Source: Chinchilla lanigera
Lineage: Eukaryota; Chordata; Mammalia; Rodentia; Chinchillidae
Direction of reading: 5' to 3'
NCBI RefSeq assembly: GCF_000276665.1
Contig: NW_004955463.1
Coordinates: 4,169,737 to 4,233,736 of the forward strand
Length of the DNA stretch: 64,000 nt
The notes below the pieces were generated by a model. The model saw nothing but the letters and a program-made list of their open reading frames with translations, did not search any database and was not told the DNA's origin. The translations under genes and the position numbers were made by a program. The first letter of the stretch is position 1, and every line of letters begins with the position of its first letter. This document shows positions 43,161 to 55,380 of the stretch, piece after piece.

Positions 43161-44462
43161 AGAGGTTAAGAGATGACATGAAAGTAGAAAAGAGACAAAG
43201 AAAAAGGAAGGAAATGGGAGAGGGAATGGAAATGCAGACAGTGGAGAGATAGAAATGATCAGTGTGTGCTGTATGCATGTACAAATATACCAAAATGAAA
43301 CCCACTATTCTGTGTGACTAAAACACACTAACAGTAACAAAGAGGGCCTGTGTATTACAGATATCCAGTTTTCTGGTCCAGAAAGAGTTATGCTTGTCTT
43401 TGGCTATATTCTTTGTCATATTATTTGTGCTGCTTTCTTGGCTCAAAAGTTTGAGTATGATCAATCCAGACACTATTGAGTTCTGGGGAAACTGATTTAT
43501 TGAGATAAAATTCATGGTATGTTGAGTTACACTAGAAGTTGGAGTAATCACTGTGTGGTGTAATGACAGTTTTTTCAGAAGACCATTTTCATATTCTCTT
43601 GGGATCTGATTCATAGGATCCTTCCATCAAAAAATATATACAGCATTTTATCGTAACCTAACAAATGTTGACAAATATTACCAATGGATTTGTGTATTCT
43701 TTGAGCAGTTCCTACAAGGTTATTTTGTGAAGGCATTTTTTGCATAACATGTGATTTCATTTGGCAATTGTTTTGTGTTATGATGCATTGCGTTGGCAGT
43801 TACTTGGAGAGACTCCACATTTTTTCTCATATTTATTTAATATCATTTGTGACTATGAAACTTGAGTCTGTCAAAGCTCCTTGAGTACTTTGGTGTTGTC
43901 ATGTACATACCATCCTTATTAGTCAGGAAAACAAATCAATATCAACAAGAACTTATTGTCTAGTTAATTGCCAGAGAGCGCACATGCCACATCATTTAAT
44001 ACCAATCAATGGTCATGAATAGGTCTTCTCCCTGCCAATGAGCTTCAGAATGACTATGGTTGTATGAGCTTCAGAATGGCTATGGACCACTTTCTCAGAG
44101 GTCATACAACTACTTAGAAATGTATCACCAAAAATAAGATGTTGAAGTACAGATCTGTCTGCTTCAGAGCAATTCCATATATTATACTCAAATTGAATTG
44201 AAACTAATGAACTTTCTGGATATATACAAAGAATATGTGAGCTGGAACTCTCCAAGAAGCCACTGTAGGATAAACTGAAATGGCAGTTTAGCGGAAGGAA
44301 ACAAATATTTCAAAATATCCTAAGCCACATTTTGGAATGAGTTAGTCTTAGAAGAGAAGCTCTAAGAAACAGCAATTATAAATAGGGTAGTTGAAGTATA
44401 GATAACAAAATAATATCAATTATACCAAATGGACCTTACAAGAAGATGAAATTTTCATACTA
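43161..44462. other. anonymous sequence
   Basis: 43180-43320 has a purine-rich, L1-3'UTR-like composition. The rest is unrecognised. GAGCTTCAGAATG occurs twice (about 44038 and 44066), a small local duplication. Confidence 0.4.
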
Positions 44463-44655
44463 AATAGCCAGATGTGATGGCACACATTTGTAATGCCAAC
44501 ACTCAGGGAGCTGATGCAAGAGACAAGCTCAGCCAGGGAAACTCAGAAACAGTGAGAATTCATCTCAAAATCAAACAAGCAAGCAAATGAACAGACTAGG
44601 GTTGATGCTCATTGTGAAGGTCCTGGGTTTGATCCCTAGTAACACGGGGAAAATA
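44463..44655 (+). repeat. B1-dID composite SINE
   Basis: CCAGATGTGATGGCACACAT and GTAATGCCAACACTCAGGGA (B1), an A-rich linker, then CTAGGGTTGATGCTCATTGT and GGTCCTGGGTTTGATCCCTAG (ID-like). Confidence 0.75.
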
Positions 44656-44661
44656 CGTTGA

Positions 44662-44735
44662 TGGGAGACAGATAGATGGATAGATAGACAGATAGACAGA
44701 CAGACAGCCAGGCAGTCAGATAGATAGATAGATTT
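44662..44735. repeat. (GATA)n/(GACA)n microsatellite
   Basis: An imperfect GATA/GACA tract of about 70 bp, which forms the tail of the preceding SINE. Confidence 0.93.
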
Positions 44736-44914
44736 TGCTTAAAATTTAACCAGAGAAAAACACATTTAATCCAAAAAGAAGTTCATACACTAAAAATTAA
44801 AGGATCAAAACCAATATTCCATGTATGAGAACCAAAACAAGCAAGAGGGTCTATCACATTTTAGAAAAGTAGAACCTCAAAATCTCCATCAGAAGAGACA
44901 AAGGAAACCAGGTG

Positions 44915-45090
44915 GTCAGGCATGGTGATGTATGTGTGTAATCACAGCATTCAGGAGACTGAGGAAGAAGAAGGAGAAGGAGAAGGGGAGCAGGGGAGAG
45001 GCAAGAGGAGAGGGGAGGAAGAAGAGGAAGAAGAAGAGGCAGCAGCAGCAGCAGAAGATGAAGACGGAGGAAGAGAAAGAGGAAAATAAA
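44915..45090 (+). repeat. B1 5' fragment followed by a GGA/GAA purine tract
   Basis: GGTCAGGCATGGTGATGTAT and CACAGCATTCAGGAGACTGA are B1 5' sequence. It then passes at about 44962 into a 120-bp pure-purine GAAGGA/GCAGCAG tract. The 72- and 75-codon frames here are low-complexity. Confidence 0.82.
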
Positions 45091-46515
45091 GTCACTATAT
45101 ATTGGTTAAGGGAACACCGTAACACTGGCACATTGAACTTCATAAAATAAACACTAGACCAAAAAGATCACATAACATCAACACAGTTATAGAGGGGGAC
45201 TTCAGTACCTCACTGTCATACATAGACAGATCAACTAGACAAAAAATGAACAAAGAAATATCAGAGTTGAACCAAACCACGGAACAAATGAACATTATAG
45301 ACCTAAGCGGACTGTTCCACTCAACAACAGAATACATGTTCTTCTCAGCAGCACATGAAATTTTCTCCAAGATAGACCACCTCCTCGCTCACAAAACATG
45401 CTTCAGTAAATGCAAAAGAATCAAATTATTTCATGCATATTATCAGATTATAGTGCAATGAAACTAGAAATCAATGGCAAAAGAAATCACAGAAATTATG
45501 CAAACACATGGAAACTAAAACAATTATACTGCTGACTAATCAGTGAAGAAGAAATCAAGAAATTAGACAGTTTCATTCTCAGATTTTACAAACAATAATG
45601 CCAGTAAAATATACAAGATCCTATAGGACGCAGTGAAAGCCGTCCCAAGAGGGCAGTATAAAGTTGTGAATGACTGCATCAGAAAAACAAAGTAAGCCCA
45701 AATAAATAACCTAATGATGCACCTCAAGTTCCTAGAAAAACAGGAACAATACAATTCAAAGCTAGTACAAAAAGAAAATTATAAAGATCGGAGCAGAAAT
45801 TAAACTAAAAAATACAAAGAATCAACAAATGGAAAAGCTCGATCTTCAAGTGAAAAAACAAAACAGATAACCCCTTCGCCAATCTTGAGAAAAAAAGAGA
45901 GCCTCAAATCAGCACAACTGGAAGTGCAAAAGGTAGAACTACTACAAAAGGTAGAACGACATTGAAACTGCAGATTATTAATAATTACTTAGAAAATGTA
46001 TACTTCAATAAATTGGAGAATGCAGAAGGAATGGACAGATTCCTCATAAATATAAACTACCAAAAATGAACCAAAAAATAAAAAACACTGAATAACCCAG
46101 TAACATGTAATAAAATAGAAACACTGCTAAAAAACCTACCATCTAAGAAAAACCTTGGACCTGATGAATTCAACACTGAATTATACCAGAAGTTAAGAAA
46201 AGATCTAGTACCAGTACTTCTCACTCTTTAATAAAATTTAAAGAGAAGGGATTCTCCCAAAGTTATTCCTGGAGCCTAGCACTATTCTGATTCCAAAATC
46301 AGACAAGGATCCAACTAAAATAGAAAGCTACATCCCAATCTCTTTAGTAAATACAGGAGTGGGCTAGGGAGGAAGGGAAAATGGATGAAAAAAGAATTAA
46401 GATGTGTTATGTACATGTACCAACTCCCCACAGTGAACGTACCCATTATGTACTATAAATACATTATATTATGTACTGCAAGTATGAGCTAACAAAAATA
46501 AAAATTAAAACAAGA
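45091..46515 (+). mobile_element. L1, sense, 5'-truncated and internally deleted
   Basis: The endonuclease region (GAGGGGGACTTCAGTACCTC, CAGCAGCACATGAAATTTTC, CAAGATAGACCACCTCCTCG) is followed by the pre-reverse-transcriptase region (CCTTGGACCTGATGAATTCA, CCAAAATCAGACAAGGATCC). At about 46360 it jumps directly to the 3'UTR (GAATTAAGATGTGTTATGTA, ACCAACTCCCCACAGTGAAC), so the reverse transcriptase and C-terminus are missing. Pseudogene only. Confidence 0.82.
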
Positions 46516-47284
46516 AAAACAACACAGAGGGATAATAAACATAAACTCATTTGGCTTATATTCAATAAAATTTTAATTGTAGTTCTATATGTCAGTTCTT
46601 TAAAATTGACAAAAGCTGACATTTCTATTAGACATTACATTTTGGGGAGAGATAAATTGAGTATCAACACTGAAAACATTCAGCAATCATTGAGTGCTCA
46701 TGCCTTGCAAAGAGTCAGAGATGTGTGTCCACAGATGCAATGATACTCAGCTGTGTGGTGGATTAAGGGATTTCATATCAACACTAATGTCCAGTGGAGA
46801 GAGAAACACGGGGTTACACACAGTACTCCAAGATATTTAGCTAATGGCAGTGAGATTTGTGCTGAAGTATAAAGATGTTTCAGTGGTAGAGGGTCAGGAG
46901 ATTTATAGAACTCGTCTTCTAGGAAGTAGAGAACATCTGGAACACAAAATGTCTTGTAGGAGGAGCCCTGACAATCCCAGAATAACCTTGAACACTGAAC
47001 CTCCCATAAATGATAGTCCTGGGGTCCAGCACTACCAAGTTACAGAAACCTGTCTGAAAGGAACTCATTGAGTATTTCTGCATCAACAAAGCCTATAGTC
47101 CTTAGCAGTGCCCTTTTATTAGGACTGAAGGCAAAGGAAAAGTCACAAATGACTTATTTTTATGGCTAGATCACAATAAACAGCTTCTGCTTTAAATGCA
47201 GGATATCAAGAGTGTTTCATCCTCTGTCTTCACACAGTTTGGGGAAGTCTGAAATCTTCCTATATGCCAAAAGCATATAAGAAA
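46516..47284. other. anonymous sequence
   Basis: Nothing recognised. Confidence 0.4.
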
Positions 47285-47350
47285 AAAATTAAGGAAAAAA
47301 TGGTATGTGGATCACTGTAAAAGCCCTGGGCTTGATTCCCAGTATCCCCT
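47285..47350 (+). repeat. dID-like SINE fragment
   Basis: AAGCCCTGGGCTTGATTCCC and AGTATCCCCT match the B-box end. Confidence 0.55.
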
Positions 47351-47704
47351 CAAATAACTGGGAAAGTGATGTTATTTACTGATTTCACTACTTCACAGTT
47401 ACTGTTACACTACTGACTGGCTAGCATGACAGTGTTTCAGCATCTTTGGAGCCTTCAACTATGCTGGTCATTTCTAGCTAAATCAGTTCTGACTGGAACC
47501 ATCCAGTACAGGACCCTAAATGTTACTTGACTGGCCCATTTGCCAAAGAAAATTTTATAAAATTAGCAAATTTATGTAGCATATTAGGAAATAATATTTT
47601 GAGACTATTAAGGCAATGTATTTTCTATAATTTCTAATGACTGGTTCCTAGGTTACTCCATGGTTCCCAAATAAACTCCAGCCATAGAGTTGTTCCCATG
47701 GTGT

Positions 47705-48240
47705 GTTAATCAGTTATCCACTACTCTTAACAAATACCTGATATAATCAACTTATAAAGTAAAATGTTTATTTCGGCTCAGTTTTGGGAATTTAGGTCCA
47801 CGCTCGGTTGGCTTCATTCCATGGGGTCTGTGGCAGCACAGAAAGGCGGGTGTGCTTGATAGAGTAAAACCACTCACTTCAGGGCCAGGAGGAGAAAGAG
47901 GAAAGTGGAAAGAGTTCTACTACCTGCTTCAAGGACACATTCTCAGTGACCAGAAGACTTTCTACTAGACCCTCCTCTTAAAACTTCCATTGCTGGGCTT
48001 GGAGGCACACGCCTGTAATCCCAGCACTCAGGAGGCTGAGGCAGGAGGATCATTGCAAGTTCAAGACCAGGCTGGGCTACAAAATGAGCTCAAGGCCAGT
48101 GTGAACTGCATGGGAAGACCCTGTCTCAAAACGGCAAAAAAAAATCTTCCATCACCTCCCAACATTACCTAGCTGGGGAAAAAACTTTAATACATGAATT
48201 TCCAGGAGACATTTAATATTCAACTACAGCATGTGTTCTA
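47705..48240 (-). repeat. MaLR-type LTR, antisense, carrying a B1
   Basis: CTCTTAACAAATACCTGATA, AAATGTTTATTTCGGCTCAG, GGTTGGCTTCATTCCATGGG and (after the B1) AATTTCCAGGAGACATTTAA follow the antisense MaLR order. Confidence 0.75.
47990..48142 (+). repeat. B1 SINE inside MaLR LTR
   Basis: TGCTGGGCTTGGAGGCACAC, CCTGTAATCCCAGCACTCAG, the duplicated centre (GACCAGGCTGGGCTACAAAA, GCTCAAGGCCAG) and GACCCTGTCTCAAAA. Flanking CTTCCAT copies (about 47983 and 48148) are a plausible short target duplication. Confidence 0.93.
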
Positions 48241-48786
48241 AAGGGGAAAGCTTACCAGAGGAAAGCTGAGTTGTAAGATTAGATTATCCTGAAGGAACAT
48301 GTGGAAATGTAAAAATGAGAAAGAACTACAAAGAGAAGAGCAACTCCTTCTGATTCAGCTGGCTGCAGAAAGGAGAAAGAAGATAGAACAAAGGGAAATA
48401 AGAAGTCATTATCTTTCTCTCAGTCTAGTCTCTGCTGGCCAAAATGCCACAAAGGAAGGGATGCCGTAGATAGTTGAGAAGAGGGAAAAGCCAGAGTAGG
48501 AGGGGCTTTTGTGACTTGCAGTCTTTTTGGACTTCCAGGAGAAGAGACCATATAGAAATGCGGACCCAAAACATTGTCAGTCAAGTTCGCTAGGTCAATA
48601 TGAGCTCAGTGCAGGCAAGGTCATCAGTGTCCAGTTCCACTGTTAACAGTCTCACGTGTGACTTCCATACTCAACCCCAAAACCATTCCAGGACAGGATT
48701 TTGGCTCTTGCTTCTGGTTAGGTGAGACTTAATCTTCTGGTTCGCCCAGAGGCCTGTGCCTACTTCAGGTCTTTTCACTACATGTG
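48241..48786. other. anonymous sequence
   Basis: Nothing recognised. Confidence 0.4.
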
Positions 48787-48802
48787 TGTGGGTGTAGGTG
48801 TG

Positions 48803-48844
<42 letters not shown>
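48787..48844. repeat. (TG)n microsatellite
   Basis: About 22 TG repeats preceded by an imperfect GTGTAGGTGTGCA stretch. Confidence 0.97.
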
Positions 48845-48845
<1 letters not shown>

Positions 48846-49124
48846 TTTGTTGCTTAAACAATAAAATATTGGTTTTCCTTGTTGGTAACTATGAACTATA
48901 ATTAAACTAACTACATCATAAGCAATGTGGTCTTGTGAGGAACATACCCTAACCTGCGGAATTCACTGAGCACAGGAGTTAGGGCGCTACTGTTTATGTC
49001 AGGTGACTCTTGACTCTTGCTGTAATCAAACACTTAATCACACTGTCACTCACTGTACAATTAGTTCTGAACAAGGTATATCATAACCAAGTCCCCATAA
49101 TGAAATTACTTTTTTCTCTTGTAA

Positions 49125-49705
49125 AAGGCTTGAACCATTCTCCCTCCCTAGTTAAATTTTAAGAACAAAAAAGCAAGAGAAAACCTACATAAGCCCTCTG
49201 GCTTCATTTGCCTTTAGTTACTTGCTTTCTTTACTGACTGCAGACTTCACTTAGCTAAGCAATGAGGCAATGAATAGACCTCTGTTAGCTTTGTGGTAGA
49301 TAATAACTCTGATCTATGGTAATCTTGGTTATGATTGTTTTTTCAGGGGTTTGTCTAGCTCAAACTAGTTAAAGCCACCTCCTTCAACTTAGTCCCACAC
49401 AAGTGTCCAAAGAGTGACCTTCTGATTTTAGAAGGCCGAAAGCTCCACCTCTGATCGTACTAATGCTGCCATTTTCTGAACATGCATCCTGTGAAAAGTC
49501 ATAAAGCTCATTTACATAAGTACAGACGACTGGTTATGTCACCTTTCTTTAGCTCCAATCAGCTCTCCACATACCTCAGACCACCCTGTTTCTTAATCCC
49601 ACAAATAACCCTAATCCCCATCCTTCAAGAATCTTTTGTGACATTGCATGAATAAACGCTTTTCTCTGTTGTAAAATAGATCACTTCGGTTGCTGGCAAC
49701 ACTGG
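49125..49705 (+). repeat. putative solo LTR of an endogenous retrovirus
   Basis: Its 3' part reads like U3-R-U5: CAATCAGCTCTCCACATACC, then AATAAACGCTTTTCTCTGTT (polyadenylation signal and GT-rich downstream element) and CACTTCGGTTGCTGGCAACA. No coding region or partner LTR. Family not assigned. Confidence 0.45.
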
Positions 49706-51419
49706 CAGCAAAACAGGCCTGCTTTGGCAGTCACGTCAAGTGGGTAATTTGAGTATTGTCTACTTCTGTAGCTTCCACAAAGTTCTACAATACAGAGATG
49801 AGGCTGAAGACTATGGAAAGGCTGGAGACTTAGATAAGATAAAACTAGAGCAAAAACAAAACCTAATTTGCCACACGTTGTTCAAATCCTTCCCGCTAGC
49901 CACTGTCTAGCCAAGAAAGGAGACAAAGTGTAGAGAAATGCTTGCATAGGGCTGGTGTTTTGCCCACACAAAGCTATTAGTTTGAATAAAATCAAGGCAT
50001 AGGCTATTAATTAAAGACAAATAGAATAAATAAGGTACACAAGATCATGGGCATGTGGCAGGAATTCTTAGACACAAAGATTATGTGGACATATTCTCTG
50101 GCTATAGTCACTAGCTCAAGAAATAGGTAGGAAAAAATTCTACCTATTCCTATGATGTCGTTAAGGGAATTTATAGCCAAGTGGAATAGAAATATGGGTA
50201 ATCTGGGTACCTACTACTTGTGATTGACATTTGAAGTAGGAGTGGAGAGAGTATTATAGAAATGAGCACTTAACCTATGGGACTTATACTAACTAAGGTT
50301 AATGTTGGAATTGAATTATAAGATACCCAGTTTATATCCATCAGAGAACTGAATCAAATTGATGTTGGGGAAAAACACCCACATAACTAGTATCAGAATT
50401 GATGTATAAGGAATATAAGGAACCAATACAGTTTGAATTTTTCTTATTTGTTAATTTAGGCAATGACATAGGACATGATTCTGGCCAAGAAGACAAAAGG
50501 GAAAGTCTGGCAGGAGCATGCTTTCCTTTGGGGAAAGAAATAGAAAACAGTTAGTGCTTCTTCCCTTGGATATTATTGTTTGTGGACATGTTCCCTGTTA
50601 CTGTAGTCATCTTTATCCACCTGAGGATAAAGATACCGTAATATCAAAACACACAGAGGACAAAATCATACAGAAGTGGACCCAGAGACGCTGAAAATAT
50701 CAAGAAAGAGACCATATTCCCTCAAATAGTCTGTTGTTATGAAGACAATGAAGCTGTTTTTTTGTTTTGCTTTTATTTTCTTTTGTTAAACATTGAAGCC
50801 AGGTGGTTTAAAATTCTCTATTACTTGCATCCTGTCATTCTAATGATAAAATATCCAAACCTAATGCACATTAAAATTTGAAAGTCTCTCTCTGTCTCTC
50901 TCACACTATTTCAATAGATTATATTATGTGATTTATCCTCCTCTTTCCTCAAATTGAGAAATAGCTGGTTTAAATTTTTGTGAAAATATATTACAAAGAT
51001 CCAAGCATAACCAAAATAATCCTGAAGACAAAGATAGTGGATGTACACAACTTGATAGTAAATAATGCTCATTTTAAGCATTATGTTCTTGAAACATGGA
51101 TAAGTTGATTAACCAATGGGGCAGAATAGTGAGTCCATAAAGAGATACACATATATACAATTCTTTGATTTGTGGCAAAGGTTATTCTACATTTCAATAG
51201 AATATAATGGTCTATTAATAAAATGGTATATGGCTACCTATACACTTTGGCTATTTGTATATCCACATGGTAAATTCAGATGGATAATATTTGGATACTT
51301 ATGTATAAAAATTGAATTTTAACCTTCATCCCATGCAAAGGTGCAAAAATCAACTTGAGATGTGCTGTATGCCAAATATGGAAGAACAGAAAAGCTCTGG
51401 GGAAGCAAATATAAGAATA
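49706..51419. other. anonymous sequence
   Basis: About 1.7 kb without a recognised repeat or supported gene. Confidence 0.4.
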
Positions 51420-51905
51420 TAGAAGACCACTGTGTATGCATGGTAAGGTTTTTAACAACATACCACCTTAGCATTTTAAAGTACATAAACAGCACAACAG
51501 AAATTCAAAGGAAAATACTGATAACTAGGAGTGCATTAAAATAGTATCTAAAAGACATCATTAAAATAAGAAATGGTCAATTTACAAAGACAGCAGTACA
51601 TTTGACAAAGGGCATGAGGAGAAGCCACAAAATATCAGATAGAATATATATCTGAAAGTAAATACATAAAGAGTACATAAAAAGCTATAGAAAAACACAG
51701 ATAACCCAATAAGAAAATGTTCACAAGGTTTAAAAACAGATTCATTTCCAAGGAGATATCTAAATGGCCAATAAACCCTTGACATGATATGCAGCATCTT
51801 TATTCACTATCTAACCAGAAAGGCTAAAATTAAAAGAAAGTACATTAATGAAGCAACTAAAATTCTCATGTACTGCTGATAACATACTTGGCACTTTTTA
51901 CTAAA
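51420..51905 (+). mobile_element. old L1/HAL1-like ORF2 fragment, sense
   Basis: CCAATAAGAAAATGTTCACA, TCTAAATGGCCAATAAACCC, CAGCATCTTTATTCACTATC and TCTCATGTACTGCTGATAAC retain the order of L1 ORF2 C-terminal sequence. Confidence 0.6.
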
Positions 51906-52555
51906 ATTCATTATTACTGTTCTTTCTGACCAGTGATGTGCTCCTAATTATTTCATGCTCTCTGGGTGTCCTTCCAACATTAATGTTGATGTTTTTGCCA
52001 ACATTAACAAGATGAAAGTGAAACAAAAAGATTTATGTTAGAAAGTCATTCATGTACTTGTCGATTACATAATTCCTTGCTGTATTGGATAATAGTTATC
52101 AAACATTTGAAAAAAATACTTCCTTCATGTTGATGCTATTCATGCTGTAATGGCTACAGATACAACTTTCATTGTTAATATTTGTTCCAACTCTTTCTTA
52201 TATCCTGATAACCAAAATAAATCAAACACCGAATTTGTTGCCAGTTTTTACCACCACAACCAGTGGTCTGTTCCCAAGATGACATTTCTGAACGCAAAGT
52301 TGGGAAAAAAGTCAGGGTTCCACAACATTTTGTCACACTTCTACCGCATAGATGTAATAAATGCAAATGACCTTGGGAGCACAGGCAGTAGTAGTTAGAA
52401 ATGCAGGAGTTTTGAATATATATTGCTATTGTTTTAAAAAAATTTACTTAACTATAAATTTGTATGATTTGATTTTCAATAATGGCTATATTTAACAACT
52501 GGATTCCAGATTTAATATTTAGCAGTGGGCTCTTCAGAGCTGGTAGAAGCCTGCA
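51906..52555. other. anonymous sequence separating two L1 pieces
   Basis: An 82-codon frame (52150-52398) has no domain. This ~650 bp may be a later insertion into one L1, since L1-like sequence resumes at 52556. Confidence 0.4.
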
Positions 52556-53100
52556 TGAAGATGTCACTGTTTGTGACCTAGAAATTACACTTTAGATATA
52601 GATCCACAGAAATATGTTCACATGCCCTCAAAAGACACGCAGCACAATTCTTATTATAGTATTTTTTGAAATAGTAAGATATTAGAAACCATCCAAATGC
52701 CCATCCATGTTAGAACAGAAAAATAAATGGTTGCATTTTCATAGCACAGAATATGAGTCAGTAATAAAAATAGAATTATTGCTCCAGCAGATTCAACAAA
52801 CAGAATATTGAGCTAGATACAAGAATATTTCAGTCCTATCCTATTTCCCTAAGCCTGAAGTAGAGGTAACATTAACCTATGGCGCTAGCAGTCAGGATCT
52901 TGGTTATCTTCTGGAGCAGAGTAGGGTGGGAAGTTACTGAGAGGTGGCCTGGCGAAGCTTCTAAAGTACTGGCCTATTTCATATCCTAGTTGTGGACCCA
53001 TGAGCAGTTACAGCATTAAAAGTCATTCAGTCGTACTGTTAAGGTTGGTACACATGTATGTTATTCATCATAAGAAAGTTTACCTTAAGAAACATTGAGG
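52556..53100 (+). mobile_element. old L1M 3' end, sense
   Basis: TCCACAGAAATATGTTCACA, AACCATCCAAATGCCCATCC and AGTCAGTAATAAAAATAGAA, then a 3'UTR with GGTACACATGTATGTTATTC. Confidence 0.6.
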
Positions 53101-54839
53101 GAGTTACTTTCCTCACTCCACAGCCCCCCAACAGAGGATCTGATACCCCCTCCTTTAAAGGAAATGAGCTTATTTTAAGGAACTTTTTGGAGAAGTGAAG
53201 AAGAGTAGCTGCTTATGGCAGAATCGCTGGAAGAAAGGAAAAACAAATTCTGACCCACGTCTGGGACATCTTTTACAGAGGTGGGGAAATGATTTCTTGT
53301 AATGACCTACTCTATGCTAAGGGGAAAAGATTGTACTACAATCTTGTTAAATTAAAAGTTAGGGAAGGCAATAGAAACCACCAAAGAAAGGTCAGGGGAT
53401 GTGGTTTCTACTCATACTCTTAGGGGTGCCACAGACCATAGGAAAACCTGGTGGGGTTATCACATCACAAAGAGGGCAGGCATTTTAGCTGTGCTCACAC
53501 ATTATCACCCCCTTAGGAGGTACACTCTGAGTTCCTGTTGAAGATCTTTCCGGGATAGTAACATTGCTCTCACAGGCTTTGTACTATTCTAATGTACCAT
53601 ATCACAAAAGAGTTCTGCCTTATTTGAGGTTTTTCTTGAATATATCAATTTATTTTTTTGTAAGTGTTTTTGGCTTTGCTTACTTATGCTGCTAAGAACA
53701 AAGTCAGACTCCACAGCCTTTGAAATGATACAGGACGTCCTGTGATGCTAAATAAATCAATCAGCCAAGTACATTTTAAACATTTTGTGCAGGAAATTCT
53801 AGAAGGTCATAGTTAGAAGGCATTTAAGTCAAGTTGTGGGTTTAAATAGAAATAGAACCAAGTATTTGGAAGCCTGCCTCTTTTTTCCAGTGTTCATTAA
53901 GAGGGAATCATACGATCCGTACTCACACTTTGCCCTTTGCTCAATGTTTTAGCTATCAAGAATCTCTTTAAAAATCTCAACCTCCTATTATCCTCATGTT
54001 TAATAAGAATTTTTATTCATTTTTATTTATCAAGAATGATACATGATTGTTAAAGGGAGTATCTGCACAGCATTAGATAATCAGTATTAACAAACTGATA
54101 TTTATCCTGCACTAACTAAATGAAACTATGATTTGAGTGACTTCTGAAAAATTAAAAGTAGCTTGCAAATTCATATTACAACTGCGAGCATCTAAAGCTC
54201 ATGACCTATGGCTCTATTATTTCCTCGCTACAGTATCAAAGGCTTTAAGAGTACAGTAGTACATACTCAATTATCACTGAGTAATTTTGGATACACTAAC
54301 CAGTAGTTAGTCTTAAAGTATTCTGCTACCCTTCACCAGCCCTTTACTTCGATTTCAAACGGAGAGTTATTGAAGCACTGTGGTATTTTCCCATTACTCA
54401 GTGCTTTGTATTCAATTTATGAGTTGGCCATCCTGACAAGGAATTTTCTCATCATCTGACATCACTTAGTAGAGAGTATAAGGGCAGCAGTAAAAGAAAG
54501 TCATATCCTGTGTAGTGGAGAGAAGAGTGGGGCAGAGGTGAAAATGATTGCCTACGGTAAAGTATGAGGTGCTATGTCCAATTTCAATTACATTAGCTGT
54601 GTTTCTCTTTGAAAACAATAACACTTCCATCATTGCTGAAAGGCTATAGAGCACTTTTCTAAATCTTTTTACAGTTCTTATAGAGAAGTCAGGAGTGTGT
54701 TCTAACCCTCATTCATGTATATGAAAATACACAGCCTAGGATTGCCTAGGACCCATTTAGGCCCTTTGACTTCTAACTCAGAGCTCTGTCACTCTGACTT
54801 CATGTTTTCCAGTAAACTACTAAAGATTCTGTAGTGTTG
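53101..54839. other. anonymous sequence
   Basis: No confident repeat or gene. Confidence 0.4.
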
Positions 54840-55380
54840 TTGTAGGTTAACTTGTGCTTTCCCTGAAACGTATATTGAAGTCCTTTCTGGGGAGAAGAAG
54901 AAGGTGCCATGTGAAGACTGAGGCAAGACTGAAATGTTGCAGCTACAGACCAAGTGTGACTAAGAATATATGGCCACCCCAGAAGGAAAGAAGGTCTACT
55001 CGTCTATGCCACCCCAGGAGGGAGGAAGGTCTACTCCTCTATGCCACCCCAGAAGGAAGAAAGTTCTACTTATCTATGCCACCCCAGGAGGGAGGAAGTT
55101 TTACTCATCTATGCCACCCCAGGAGGGAGGAAGGTTTACTCACTTATGCCACCCCAGGAAGGAGGAAGTCTACTCCTCTATGCGACCCCATAAGGAAGGA
55201 ACGTCTACTTATCTATGGCCACCTCAGAAGGGAGGAAGGTCCATTCAAGGGTCTCAGAAGAAGCACAGTCCTGCTGATACAACGACTTTGGACTTCTGAA
55301 CTACAGGATAGGGAAAAATACATTTCTGTTGTTTTAAGCCACACAGCTTAGGGTGTCTTATTATGAAAACCCTAAAATAC
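54840..55380 (+). repeat. MLT1B/C-type MaLR LTR with internal minisatellite
   Basis: The LTR start is eroded (GTGCTTTCCCTGAAACGTATATTGAAGTCC-like, split here as CCCTGAAACGTATATTGAAG). Then comes GGTGCCATGTGAAGACTGAGG. After the minisatellite the classic end follows: CTTTGGACTTCTGAACTACAG, ACATTTCTGTTGTTTTAAGC and CACACAGCTTAGGGTGTC. The 165-codon frame across it is repeat-derived. Confidence 0.8.
54973..55245 (+). repeat. 35-bp minisatellite, about 7.6 copies
   Basis: Units begin GCCACCCCAG at 54973, 55008, 55043, 55078, 55113 and 55148, then 55182 and 55218 (units of 35, 35, 35, 35, 35, 34 and 36 bp). Each reads GCCACCCCAGRAGGRAGGAAG followed by TYTACTCVTCTAT. The unit has no stop in any forward frame, and because 35 is not a multiple of 3 a single frame cycles through all three readings. 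Confidence 0.96.

Noticed and set aside
44916..45143. Frames rich in Glu/Lys (plus) and Phe/Ser (minus) as coiled-coil or membrane proteins
   Set aside because: They are translations of a pure purine/pyrimidine low-complexity tract.
54973..55245. CRISPR-like array
   Set aside because: The units are contiguous with no unique spacers, and the context is a mammalian LTR.
54854..55351. 165-codon frame as a repetitive secreted or structural protein
   Set aside because: It lies wholly in an MLT1-type LTR, and its length is due to a stop-free 35-bp minisatellite unit.
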